The notes: generated by a model not told the origin, from the sequence alone. DNA of 64,000 nt from Treponema sp. (GCA_017553635.1 JAFZKN010000006.1:16243-80242), one strand, 5' to 3'. Positions 52,538 through 61,604 are shown, numbered from the stretch's first letter. Translations and numbers: made by a program.

Positions 52538-54922
52538 ATGAAAAGAAAACTTTTTACACTTTTAATCGTTACATTAATCTCACAAAATATTTTCTGCGGA
52601 GTTCCAAAACAGTTTATAAGCGAAAACTCATTTGAAGTTTTTGTTGAAAAATCAAAAAAAGTTAAGGAAGGCTATTTAATTACAGGCTCTGTATCATTTG
52701 CAGAAGTTTCTTCTCCGGTAAAAATCAACACTCCTTTACTGTACGATAAAAATAAATATATCCATATAGATGATTCTGATGTGGAATTTGACATGTCAAT
52801 CGAAAATATAAATGTGCATGTAAAAGGCCTTACTACAGATAAACAGTATCCTAAACATGTAACAGTTCATGAAGTTTACTTTACAAGCAGCTATGGAAAA
52901 ATCCTTTTTAAGGACATGCGTATTTTAAACAAGCCATCCTCAGACTATGACAGTGCAGTCTTTGACTATGGCAAAAATGCAGTTCTCGATGCCGACAGGG
53001 CTTTTCTTGAAAGTCAGAACAGCAAAAACCCTGATTATAAAATATTTAATGCAAAATTTTACACCGATAACCCTGACAGCTACAGACCGTTTAAAAAAGT
53101 GACATTCAGAGTGGCGGATAAAAAACTAAATTTTGCAGGTGTTAAAGTTGATTCGCTTACAGAATCGATCTGGTCCATTACAAAAGACGGCGAAGAAAGG
53201 GAATCATTTAACGACACTTATGACACAACTTACAGATCAAAAGTTCCTTTAAAAATAGGTCAGACAGAATTTACTTTTTATTTTGCTTCAAAATGGGCTA
53301 AAAATAACGATGGTAAAAATTATAAATCCGTTAAATGTGATGTAAAGCTTCCTGTTGCAGGCGGAATGAAGATAGAAGATCTGAGACTTGAGCTTTACGA
53401 AGACGGAACATCAAAAATATCTGTTTCGTCACGACATACATTCAGCTTTGCAGAATATAATGACAACATTTCACAACTTTTTCTTAAGAATATAAGCTTT
53501 GATAAAACCGGTTTTAATCTTACAATGGACATGTCGTTTAAACTTGATCAATCCAAAACCGACTGGATCAGATTAACAGTAAAAGATTTTAAAATGGATT
53601 ATGATGCAAACGTTTTAAACGAGTCATATACATTTCAATACATACCTGCATCCGGCTGGAAATTAAATGATATGTCATACGCAATGCAGAGCAAACAGAA
53701 TCCGACTGTAAAATATGAAAACGGCGACTTTGTAATTGATTTACAGAAAGTACAGTATAACTACCAGAGTCTTCAAAGATCTTATACCACTGGAGAAGTT
53801 CCGGATTATTTCTTTGAAGGAATTAAATATTATATTCTTTCTGGTAAATACGATTTTTCAAATTCAAAGCTTGTAACACCATGTGAATCTTACAATGCAG
53901 GAATAAAATTTAATTTTACAGACGCTAAAATCAATGAGGATTATTCTGTAAACCTTTACGGCTATGGAGAAGTTTTTGGCGAAGAATGGCCTGAATCTTT
54001 AAAAGGAAAGAAAGTTAAAGTTGAACATTATCTTGATAATTGCAGTCTGTTGCCATATCCAGACTTTACTGCAGTAATCGAAGGAACAGACAAAAGCATT
54101 AAGAAAGGTGATTTAATTTCAAGAAACGACTCGAGCGCACACATCACTTCTGTAAAAAATAATTCGACAACCGTAAAGATTACGCGCAGACTTTATACAG
54201 TTAAATTTGATTCAAACGGAAACAACGCAGTAACTTTTATGCCGGAAGCTGTTAAAGGAATAAGTTTATATCACACCATAGAGCCACCTGCTTCTCCTGT
54301 TGCAAAAGGTTATAAATTTCTTGGCTGGTATTCTGATAAAGAATGTAAAAACCTCTGGCTTTTTAATAAGGCTCACGTTAAAGGTGATACAACTTTATAT
54401 GCAAAATGGAAAGCAGTTACAAATGAAAACGGTTTCTGGACATTCTGTGACGAAGATGAATACGAATATTTCATCTGGTTTGATTCAGCTAAAAAACGAG
54501 GAGCAGTAGCAAAACAGCTTGACGACGGCCCTGTATGGTTTACATACACGATTAAAAACGGAAAAGGAAAAATCACGGCAGAAGATAATAAAACTTATGA
54601 TTTTACATTTGACGGAGCAAAAATCATATTTAATGGTTATGAATGCAATCGCCCGAAGACATATAATACATCAGACCCTGCATATCAGGCATATCACACG
54701 CTTCCGGAAAAATGCAAGTTTGAAACTTCATACGGATTAATGGTTGTAAAATCAGATTATAAAGCTGAACTCTACTCAAAGACCAATGACGCTTCTTACA
54801 TTCCGCTTAAAGTATGTCAGACCGCGCTTGATCAGTTTTATCTTATTGATGAAGACAACATGATTATCTGTACGGCATCTCCATTAAAAATCGCGCGCCC
54901 GGATTACAGCACGTACGAGTAG
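52538..54922 (+). CDS. Large secreted protein with InlB-type (Listeria-Bacteroides) repeat
   Basis: A 794-residue protein with a signal peptide (MKRKLFTLLIVTLISQNIFC, cut near 20; the Cys could also mark a lipobox, but the context is weak). Most of it (about 25-545) is beta-rich without known motifs. Residues about 552-628 form one InlB B-repeat: YTVKFDSNGN, then GYKFLGWYSDKECKNLW and DTTLYAKW. A C-terminal region (about 635-790) has two beta-rich blocks. Such repeats occur in surface or secreted proteins of host-associated bacteria. No ribosome site precedes the ATG. Confidence 0.78.
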   Translation: MKRKLFTLLIVTLISQNIFCGVPKQFISENSFEVFVEKSKKVKEGYLITGSVSFAEVSSPVKINTPLLYDKNKYIHIDDSDVEFDMSIENINVHVKGLTTDKQYPKHVTVHEVYFTSSYGKILFKDMRILNKPSSDYDSAVFDYGKNAVLDADRAFLESQNSKNPDYKIFNAKFYTDNPDSYRPFKKVTFRVADKKLNFAGVKVDSLTESIWSITKDGEERESFNDTYDTTYRSKVPLKIGQTEFTFYFASKWAKNNDGKNYKSVKCDVKLPVAGGMKIEDLRLELYEDGTSKISVSSRHTFSFAEYNDNISQLFLKNISFDKTGFNLTMDMSFKLDQSKTDWIRLTVKDFKMDYDANVLNESYTFQYIPASGWKLNDMSYAMQSKQNPTVKYENGDFVIDLQKVQYNYQSLQRSYTTGEVPDYFFEGIKYYILSGKYDFSNSKLVTPCESYNAGIKFNFTDAKINEDYSVNLYGYGEVFGEEWPESLKGKKVKVEHYLDNCSLLPYPDFTAVIEGTDKSIKKGDLISRNDSSAHITSVKNNSTTVKITRRLYTVKFDSNGNNAVTFMPEAVKGISLYHTIEPPASPVAKGYKFLGWYSDKECKNLWLFNKAHVKGDTTLYAKWKAVTNENGFWTFCDEDEYEYFIWFDSAKKRGAVAKQLDDGPVWFTYTIKNGKGKITAEDNKTYDFTFDGAKIIFNGYECNRPKTYNTSDPAYQAYHTLPEKCKFETSYGLMVVKSDYKAELYSKTNDASYIPLKVCQTALDQFYLIDEDNMIICTASPLKIARPDYSTYE

Positions 54923-54959
54923 GAAAGAAGCGGTTTATAAAAAATCGTAAACCATAATC

Positions 54960-56726
54960 CTACTCTGCACCCCACTCTACATCAACGCTGCGGTTTTCTT
55001 TTTCGCGGATGCGGTTATAAACATAACAGTCTTTTTTATGAATCGTAATTCCGCGTGAGCGCGAAACATAGCCTACAATTTCATCGGGAAAATGCGGATT
55101 ACAGCATTTTGCAATCGTAATCACAAAGTTTGTTGTATTTCCGACAAGAATTTTTCCTGAGTGCTGCGGAGAACTTTTTTCTGAGCGCTTTTTCCCTGCT
55201 TTATGCGCATGATTTTCTTTTAACGCTTCGTCGTCAGAGCCTTTCTGTGCAGGGCGCTGAGTCTGTTCAACTTGATTAGCAGAAAGCCATGCTTTAATTT
55301 TCTGCTTTGCCTTGTAGGTTGCAACATACTGCAGCTGGTTTTCTGTCGGATGAGCCTGCGGGCTTGTAATGATTTCGATTATCTGAGTGTTTTTAAGCGG
55401 AACAGAAACAGGAATTATTTTTCCATCTGCTTTAGCACCGCAGATTGTTTCTCCGATTTTAGAATGAACCGCGTAAGCAAAATCAATTGCAGTAGCTCCT
55501 ACAGGAAGCTGCTTTACATCCCCGTTTGGAGTAAAGACAACAATTTTATCCTTGAGAAGATTATTTTTAAACTCACTGTAAAGCGCATCATCATTTATAT
55601 GTTCATCGACAAGCTGCTGAAGCTGGTTAAAAAGCGGGAGTGATTTTATATCGACAGTATCTTTTGTCATTCCCTTTTTATAAAGCCAGTGACTTGCAAC
55701 TCCATGCTCTGCAATATTGTGCATCTCGTTTGTGCGTATTTGAATTTCAAGCGGTTTACCAAAAGCCATTACAGTTGTATGAAGCGACTGGTAGCCGTTT
55801 GCTTTTGGCATAGCAATATAATCTTTAAAACGTCCCTCAAGCGGCTTCCAGAGGCTGTGAACAATTCCTAAAAGCGTGTAACAGTCTGCATTTGATTTAC
55901 ACAAAATGCGCATTGCAAGTAAATCGAAAAGCTCATCAGCTTCTTTATTACGCTTTTTCATTTTCTGGTAAATCGAATAAAAATGTTTTGCCCGGCTTGA
56001 AACTTCTATTTTTATATTTGCCTTTTCCGCCTCTTTACAGATGGCATCAGTAGCTTTTTTTAGATATTCACTCCGCTCATCTTTTTTTGCCGCAACAATT
56101 GATTTAATCTGCAAAAATGCATCAGGATTTAAATATTTTAAGCTTAAATCTTCAAGTTCATTTTTTGTCTGTTTAATACCAAGTCTGTCAGCAAGCGGCG
56201 CCCATATATCAAGAACTTCCTGCGCAATATTTTTTTGAAACTGTTCATCAAATATTTTTATATAGCGCATGCAGTCAAGACGTTCTGCAAGACTTACGAT
56301 TATGATTCTTATATCATCAGAAATTGCAAAAAGCATTTTGCGAACAGCATCTGCCTGATCCAAAGTCTTTGTCATTACGTGTATCGAAGATATTTTATTC
56401 TGAAGCTGAATAAGCTTTAAAACTTCCTGTCCACATACAGAAGAAACTTCTTCATAAGTAACACCAACAATTGAAAAAATATTATGGAGAAGCGCAGTAA
56501 TAATTGAAAGATAATCAAGTTTATACTCAGCAACGATACACGCTACTCTATAAGAATGAAGATAATACGCGCTGCCATCTTCCCTTAATAAATCAGCAGT
56601 TTTCTGAATAAGAAAATTCCATGCAGTAAGAATTTTCTCTTTATCTGACTGTGAGTAATCTGGATATTTTTCAAAAAAATCCTGTATTAATCTATCTGGA
56701 TTATCAGAAACAATATTTTTTTCCAT
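54960..56726 (-). CDS. relA: RelA/SpoT-type (p)ppGpp synthetase with degenerate hydrolase domain
   Basis: A 588-residue protein. The N-terminal HD domain has His57 and His81 but Asn82 where HD enzymes have the metal aspartate, SIVG for the ED pair, and LAERLDCMR for LADRLHN, so hydrolysis is probably lost. The synthetase domain is intact: SRAKHFYSIYQKM, RFKDYIAMPKANGYQSLHTT and IQIRT. RFKD is the RXKD type found in bifunctional Rel. The TGS domain (IVVFTPNGDVKQLPVGAT) follows, then a short zinc-finger-like region (AKCCNPHFPDEIVGYVS); no ACT domain, so it is shorter than the usual 700-750. It is coupled to the U32 gene, 6 bases upstream. Confidence 0.9.
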   Translation of the reverse strand: MEKNIVSDNPDRLIQDFFEKYPDYSQSDKEKILTAWNFLIQKTADLLREDGSAYYLHSYRVACIVAEYKLDYLSIITALLHNIFSIVGVTYEEVSSVCGQEVLKLIQLQNKISSIHVMTKTLDQADAVRKMLFAISDDIRIIIVSLAERLDCMRYIKIFDEQFQKNIAQEVLDIWAPLADRLGIKQTKNELEDLSLKYLNPDAFLQIKSIVAAKKDERSEYLKKATDAICKEAEKANIKIEVSSRAKHFYSIYQKMKKRNKEADELFDLLAMRILCKSNADCYTLLGIVHSLWKPLEGRFKDYIAMPKANGYQSLHTTVMAFGKPLEIQIRTNEMHNIAEHGVASHWLYKKGMTKDTVDIKSLPLFNQLQQLVDEHINDDALYSEFKNNLLKDKIVVFTPNGDVKQLPVGATAIDFAYAVHSKIGETICGAKADGKIIPVSVPLKNTQIIEIITSPQAHPTENQLQYVATYKAKQKIKAWLSANQVEQTQRPAQKGSDDEALKENHAHKAGKKRSEKSSPQHSGKILVGNTTNFVITIAKCCNPHFPDEIVGYVSRSRGITIHKKDCYVYNRIREKENRSVDVEWGAE

Positions 56727-56732
56727 CTGATA

Positions 56733-58181
56733 TTATCTTCCGGTATCCCTAACCTTCCCTTCTATATAACCGTTATCTTTCGTTCGAAGTAAAGTTCCCT
56801 TTTGAAGTTCATATTCAGTATATAAAACACACGGATGTCCGTTGCAGACCCAGTTTCGGACTGTTCCGTTTTCAGGGTCCACTAAAAGCCACTTTCCTTT
56901 TTCCGCCCTTGTAGAAACGACGTCTGGCGAAATAAATTCAACTTCACTTTCGTAATCAACCATATTGAGAGGTTCATATTCATACATATGCCAGCATTTT
57001 TTTTCTTCAAGGGGAACAATGCGCCTCTCCGGATTTTTTTCTAAATCACGCTCACGGGCTTCTCGCGCTTTGGGATGCATTTTATCAAGTTCATCATCAA
57101 TTGTATTTTTTGTTGCCGCAGCATGTGCAAAAACCGAATTCTTTTTATCCTCAGAAAGTTCAGCACCTATTGTAGCACTTAAATCATATGCGCTGTCAGA
57201 AGCACCCTGAGTTGTCTTATCTGCATCGGCTCTTGAATAATAAAAGCCTGTAGTTGATTCTCTGTGGCTTACGTTTTCAAGCTCTGCAATAAAAGGAGAA
57301 GCCTCTTCGTTGGAAATTTTTCCTTCAAGTGCATCAAGTGCCTTTCTGTAAGCGCGAGTAACAAGGGCTACATAATAGGTACTTTTCATTCGGCCTTCTA
57401 TTTTTAACGAGTCAAGTCCCGCATCCTTCATGTCTTTAAGATGCTCAATCATACGGATATCTTTACTTGAAAGGATTGCAGTAAAATCATCACCTTCATA
57501 AACAGGAAAATATTCTCCACGTCGTGAATGCTCTTCTAAAACAAGTTCTCCACTTTCTGCAATTTTTTTTGCAGACTTTAAATCAAAATCCCAGCGGCAT
57601 GTATGCGAACAGAACCCGCTCTGTGCACTTCTTCCAGTCAAAAGAGCGCTCATAAGACATCGGCCGCTGTATGCAATGCACATCGCTCCGTGAACAAATG
57701 CTTCAAGTTCAATATCAGGAACTGCATCTTTTATTTCACGTATTTCTTTAAGTGATGCCTCGCGTCCAAGTACAACTCTTTTAAATCCGAGTGACTTATA
57801 CATTTTAACTGCTTCACGGTTAATGCAGCTTGCCTGTGTACTTAAATGCAAATCTGCATCTGGAAAATTTTTCTGTATAAGAGGAACAATACCCAAGTCC
57901 TGCACGATAAACGCATCAATCGGATACTGTTTAAAATAATCTATGTCACGTATAAAGTTGTCGATATCGTTATTATGAAATGCAATGTTAAGTGCGCAGT
58001 GAAGTTTTTTTCCGGGAAACTGATTTTTAAGTTCAATTACCTTTTTATATTCATCTTCATAAAAATTATCTGCCTTAACGCGAAGGGAAAATCTTTTTAA
58101 ACCTATGTACGCAGCATCTGCTCCATAAGCGTAAGCATAATATAATTTTTCTACATTTCCTGCAGGCGATAAAAGTTCCAT
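56733..58181 (-). CDS. U32-family peptidase-like protein (TrhP/YegQ type)
   Basis: A 482-residue U32 protein. It begins MELLSPAGNVEKLYYAYAYGADAAYIG, has LHLSTQASCINREAVKMY, and the core EAFVHGAMCIAYSGRCLMSALLTGRSAQSG is cut here to its key parts: HGAMC, SGRC and the CSHTCRW cysteines. LKIEGRMKSTYYVA follows. The cysteines in this set fit the TrhP (tRNA hydroxylation, ho5U34) branch more than a true collagenase. A charged insert lies at about 335-395. AGAGG precedes the ATG. It is read with relA. Confidence 0.88.
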   Translation of the reverse strand: MELLSPAGNVEKLYYAYAYGADAAYIGLKRFSLRVKADNFYEDEYKKVIELKNQFPGKKLHCALNIAFHNNDIDNFIRDIDYFKQYPIDAFIVQDLGIVPLIQKNFPDADLHLSTQASCINREAVKMYKSLGFKRVVLGREASLKEIREIKDAVPDIELEAFVHGAMCIAYSGRCLMSALLTGRSAQSGFCSHTCRWDFDLKSAKKIAESGELVLEEHSRRGEYFPVYEGDDFTAILSSKDIRMIEHLKDMKDAGLDSLKIEGRMKSTYYVALVTRAYRKALDALEGKISNEEASPFIAELENVSHRESTTGFYYSRADADKTTQGASDSAYDLSATIGAELSEDKKNSVFAHAAATKNTIDDELDKMHPKAREARERDLEKNPERRIVPLEEKKCWHMYEYEPLNMVDYESEVEFISPDVVSTRAEKGKWLLVDPENGTVRNWVCNGHPCVLYTEYELQKGTLLRTKDNGYIEGKVRDTGR

Positions 58182-58192
58182 CCGTACGCCTC

Positions 58193-59197
58193 TTACGCCT
58201 CAGAATCAAGACTGCTTTCTAAAACAGGCGAACGTGTTAAAGTCAGTTCATCAATTTTTTCTTCGTGATACGTGATGAGTTTTCCAATCTTTTCAATCGC
58301 AAGATGAGATTCTTCAAGATATTCATCTGCCATCTGAAACATAAACATCATATCAGGCCAGATATCAAGCTCACAACCGCAACCTGCATTGTGAAGATTT
58401 CTCTGGAACTGTTTTGCGTCCTCAAGAAGAATTTCTTTTTCGCCAATCTGTATAAACACAGGTGGGAAACCTGTAAGCTGTTCTTTTGTCGCAAGAATAG
58501 GAGAAACAAGAGGATTTGAAAGGTTTGTTTCGTATGTATAAATATCTGAACTTCTTCTAAGACAGTCCCCCGACATAATTTCATCATGAACTTTTTTTTC
58601 TTTTATCAAAGGTGAATCTGCAGTTAAATTTAACCATGGAGAAAATAAAATTACACGGCTTATGCATTCTCTGTAGCGTTCACGAAGATTTAAAAGAAGC
58701 GCAAGAGCAATTGAAGCCCCAGAACCATCTGCTGCAATTATAATTTCTGGATTTTCAGGTTTTCTAGGATTTGCAGAATCTAAAGAACGGGCAATCTGTT
58801 CTTCAGTAAACACAGAACGGAACACAAGCTGCAAATCTTCAATTCCTTTCGGAAAAGTATATGTCGGTGCAAGAGAGTAATCAGGTACCACAACCCTACA
58901 TGAAGTTGCACTTGCAAGAGAAGCACAGAACGAACGATAGGCTTTTTTTGAACCGCCGACAAATGATCCGCCATGAATATAAATCATTATTTTTTCTGTT
59001 GAATAGATTTCAGGCATAAGGATGTCGCAATTTATGTCTGAATATTTATGTTCAGAAACTTCCACCCTGTTAGGCAAAATAGGCTCATAAAAGGTCTTTT
59101 CAATGTTTTTACGGAAAACATCAAGATCCTGCCTTGTCGAATATGCCAATGTCTTTAATTTTTTTATAGCTGCTTTTCTGTCCTGTGAACTGTTCAT
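58193..59197 (-). CDS. Alpha/beta hydrolase-fold protein, catalytic triad degenerate
   Basis: A 334-residue protein of the HSL/alpha-beta hydrolase-3 family. IYIHGGSFVGGSKKAY holds the oxyanion region (HGGS for HGGG). At the nucleophile elbow the usual GDSAGG is ADGSGAS (156-162): Gly158 stands where the serine should be, though Ser159 is next. The family histidine in PDMxHxF is replaced by Phe285 (PDMMFMF), and the acid position is Glu (GEKEILLED). The fold is kept but activity is doubtful. ATG 59197 is chosen over TTG 59206; neither has a ribosome site. It is 11 bases upstream of U32. Confidence 0.75.
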   Translation of the reverse strand: MNSSQDRKAAIKKLKTLAYSTRQDLDVFRKNIEKTFYEPILPNRVEVSEHKYSDINCDILMPEIYSTEKIMIYIHGGSFVGGSKKAYRSFCASLASATSCRVVVPDYSLAPTYTFPKGIEDLQLVFRSVFTEEQIARSLDSANPRKPENPEIIIAADGSGASIALALLLNLRERYRECISRVILFSPWLNLTADSPLIKEKKVHDEIMSGDCLRRSSDIYTYETNLSNPLVSPILATKEQLTGFPPVFIQIGEKEILLEDAKQFQRNLHNAGCGCELDIWPDMMFMFQMADEYLEESHLAIEKIGKLITYHEEKIDELTLTRSPVLESSLDSEA

Positions 59198-59206
59198 AAT
59201 ATACAA

Positions 59207-59240
59207 AGTATAGCATTAAATTGCCATTTTGTGCTATATT
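59207..59240. promoter_or_regulatory. Divergent extended -10 promoters between the hydrolase-like gene and metA
   Basis: TATAGCA (59209-59215) and TGCTATA (59232-59238) mirror each other. Leftward -10 TATACT (59207-59212), rightward -10 TATATT (59235-59240), both with TGC. Each lies within 10 bases of a start codon. Good -35 boxes are not seen. Confidence 0.5.
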
Positions 59241-59246
59241 TTGCAT

Positions 59247-60155
59247 ATGCCAATTAAAATAAAATCCGGATTACCGGCAGTAAAAATACTCGAAAGTGAA
59301 AATATCTTCGTAATGACCGACAAAAGGGCCGTTACACAGGACATCCGTCCGCTTAAAATTGCAATAATTAACCTCATGCCTACAAAGGAGACTACAGAAA
59401 CCCAGCTTCTGCGTCTTTTGGGAAATACACCGCTTCAAATCGAAGTTTCGCTCGTACGCATGGAAAACCACGTTTCGACACATGTCGGAGCAGATCACCT
59501 TGAAAAATTTTACATAAGCTCAGAAGAAGTGTTTAAGCATAAATACGACGGTATGATTATCACAGGTGCTCCTGTTGAGCAGATGGAATTTGAACAGGTC
59601 GACTATTGGAATGATCTTTGCCGGATAATGGATTATGCAAAGACAAATGTTTTCTCGACTCTTTACATCTGCTGGGGTGCTCAGGCGGGCCTTTATCATC
59701 ATTACGGAATTCCAAAATATCCTCTTGATAAAAAAATGTTCGGCATTTTTAAAAATACAAGATCTTCAGGTCCTGATCCTCTTTTGCGCGGCTTTGACGA
59801 CGTCTTTCCTATTCCTCAGTCACGGCACACTACAATCAAAAAAGAAGATATCCTCAGGCATAAGGATTTAAAGATTCTTGCAGAAAGCAAGGATATCGGA
59901 GTTTCGATAATCAAGACAAAAGACAACCGTGCAATTTTCATGACAGGTCATCTTGAATATGATACAGAAACTCTCAAGACAGAATATTTACGTGACCTTA
60001 ACAAAGGACTGCCAATTGAAAAACCGATAAATTATTTTCCGGAAAATAATGCGGACATCGATCCTTATTCAACCTGGAGAAGCACAGCGCATTTATTTTA
60101 TTCAAACTGGCTCAACTATTATGTTTATCAGGAAACTCCATTTAATTTTGCATAA
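59247..60155 (+). CDS. metA: Homoserine O-acetyltransferase (MetA family)
   Basis: A 302-residue enzyme from the ATG at 59247, which starts MPIKIKSGLPAVKIL as expected for MetA. The catalytic cysteine is in YICWGAQAGLYHHYGI, with His and Glu in GHLEYD. At the acyl-CoA selectivity site the sequence is ITGAPVEQMEF: Glu after Val, as in enzymes that use acetyl-CoA (E. coli, which uses succinyl-CoA, has Gly). It makes O-acetylhomoserine for methionine synthesis. The mRNA may be leaderless. aroA follows after 20 bases. Confidence 0.93.
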   Translation: MPIKIKSGLPAVKILESENIFVMTDKRAVTQDIRPLKIAIINLMPTKETTETQLLRLLGNTPLQIEVSLVRMENHVSTHVGADHLEKFYISSEEVFKHKYDGMIITGAPVEQMEFEQVDYWNDLCRIMDYAKTNVFSTLYICWGAQAGLYHHYGIPKYPLDKKMFGIFKNTRSSGPDPLLRGFDDVFPIPQSRHTTIKKEDILRHKDLKILAESKDIGVSIIKTKDNRAIFMTGHLEYDTETLKTEYLRDLNKGLPIEKPINYFPENNADIDPYSTWRSTAHLFYSNWLNYYVYQETPFNFA

Positions 60156-60175
60156 ATTTAAAAAAGGAAATCTGT

Positions 60176-61546
60176 ATGGATATAAAAGCATTTAAATCGA
60201 ACGACTTTGGAAAAGGAAAATCAATAAGAGTTCCGGGTTCTAAAAGTCATACAATACGGGCTCTCATTCTTGCTGCAATGAGTGAAGGTAAAACTGTAAT
60301 TACAAATCCATTAAAAAGTGCAGATGCCCTTTCGACTGCAAAAGCAATTGCCCAGCTCGGCGCTAAAGTTGAATTTTACGATGATAAAAATTACTGGATA
60401 GTTTACGGCGCAGGAAAAAATTTTCATCTTCCGGAAAAAACAATCGATGTCGGAAACTCTGGCTCGCTGATGTATTTTATTACACCTATACTTGCAACAT
60501 TAAAAGGAAGATGTGAAATTACAGGAGATGAATCGATTCAAAAGCGCCCTGTTGATCATCTTATTGATGCATTAAACCAGCTTGGTGCAGATGCATTCTG
60601 TAAAAATGAAAATTCTGTAACACCGCCTTATGAGTTTACAGGTCCTGTTACAAATGAAAACATTCTTTTTACAGACGGAAAACTTTCGCAGTACATAACA
60701 GGCTTTATGATGGCTGCAACAAGATTAACAGGACTTACACAAATTCAACTTAACTGTCCGCAGGAAACTCCTTATCTTTCGATGACAAAATACTGGCTTG
60801 ATAAATACGGTGTTCAAAGTTCTATTTCTGATGATTATAAATCAATCTGTGTTGCAGGACCAAAAGATTTAAAGGCGCAGGATGTAACGATTCCGTCTGA
60901 CTGGGAAGCAGTTGCATTCCCGCTGATTGCAGCTTTGATTGCAGGTGAACATATCGTAATAACAGATATTGATGACTCGGGCACACAGGGTGATGAAAAA
61001 ATCGTAGACCTTTTAGTCTCTTACGGTGCCGACATCAAGTGGAATAAAAAAGAAAAAACACTGGAAGTAAACAGTTCAAACGCAAAACGCATCCTTAACG
61101 CACCAGAGGGAAAAATGACGATAAGCATGGCAGCTTACCCTGACGCAATATGCGCGCTCTGCGTAATCGCCTGCTTTGCAAACGGAACTACAGTATTTAC
61201 CGACATCGACATCTGCCGCAAAAAAGAAACCGACAGAATAAAGGTAATGACAGAGCTTTTATCTTCTCTCGGAGCAGACATAAAAGACAACGGCGACACG
61301 CTTGTAATAAACGGTCACTCACCTTTTTTATCTGACTCAAGCGCAAACCCGGACTTTAAGCTTCACGGCGGCCGTGTCGATTCTTATCTTGATCACAGAA
61401 TCGCAATGAGCCTTGCCTGCCTTGGACTTTTCTTTAACGAAGATAACGCAGTTGTAATAAAAGATGCAGAATGCTGCAATGTTTCTTTCCCAGACTTTTT
61501 TAAAGTAATGAACAAAAGTCTCGGCACAGGATTTATTGAAGGGTAA
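60176..61546 (+). CDS. aroA: EPSP synthase (3-phosphoshikimate 1-carboxyvinyltransferase), atypical signature
   Basis: A 456-residue enolpyruvyl transferase. VPGSKSHTIRALILAAM has Lys and Arg for both substrates, KRPVDHLIDAL the PEP arginine, LSQYITGFMMAA the Ser-Gln site, PDAICALCV the catalytic aspartate, KKETDRIKVM the Glu/Arg pair, and YLDHRIAMSLAC the last PEP arginine. At the first family signature it reads GNSGSLMYF: Tyr100 replaces the arginine of GNAGTAMR. It should make EPSP in the shikimate pathway, but the change leaves some doubt. AAAGGAA precedes the ATG. It is read with metA. Confidence 0.85.
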   Translation: MDIKAFKSNDFGKGKSIRVPGSKSHTIRALILAAMSEGKTVITNPLKSADALSTAKAIAQLGAKVEFYDDKNYWIVYGAGKNFHLPEKTIDVGNSGSLMYFITPILATLKGRCEITGDESIQKRPVDHLIDALNQLGADAFCKNENSVTPPYEFTGPVTNENILFTDGKLSQYITGFMMAATRLTGLTQIQLNCPQETPYLSMTKYWLDKYGVQSSISDDYKSICVAGPKDLKAQDVTIPSDWEAVAFPLIAALIAGEHIVITDIDDSGTQGDEKIVDLLVSYGADIKWNKKEKTLEVNSSNAKRILNAPEGKMTISMAAYPDAICALCVIACFANGTTVFTDIDICRKKETDRIKVMTELLSSLGADIKDNGDTLVINGHSPFLSDSSANPDFKLHGGRVDSYLDHRIAMSLACLGLFFNEDNAVVIKDAECCNVSFPDFFKVMNKSLGTGFIEG

Positions 61547-61604
61547 GAAAGGAAGGTTTTTATAATCTTTTAGTCATATCAATTACAGTTTGGAGGAAGG
61601 TTAA

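Noticed and set aside
59209..59238. TATAGCA/TGCTATA palindrome as an operator
   Set aside because: Both arms are better explained as divergent extended -10 boxes.
61488..61510. Missing lysine near the AroA C-terminus (E. coli Lys411 position) as a sign of inactivity
   Set aside because: That position varies among class II EPSP synthases, so only the Tyr100 change was kept as a finding.
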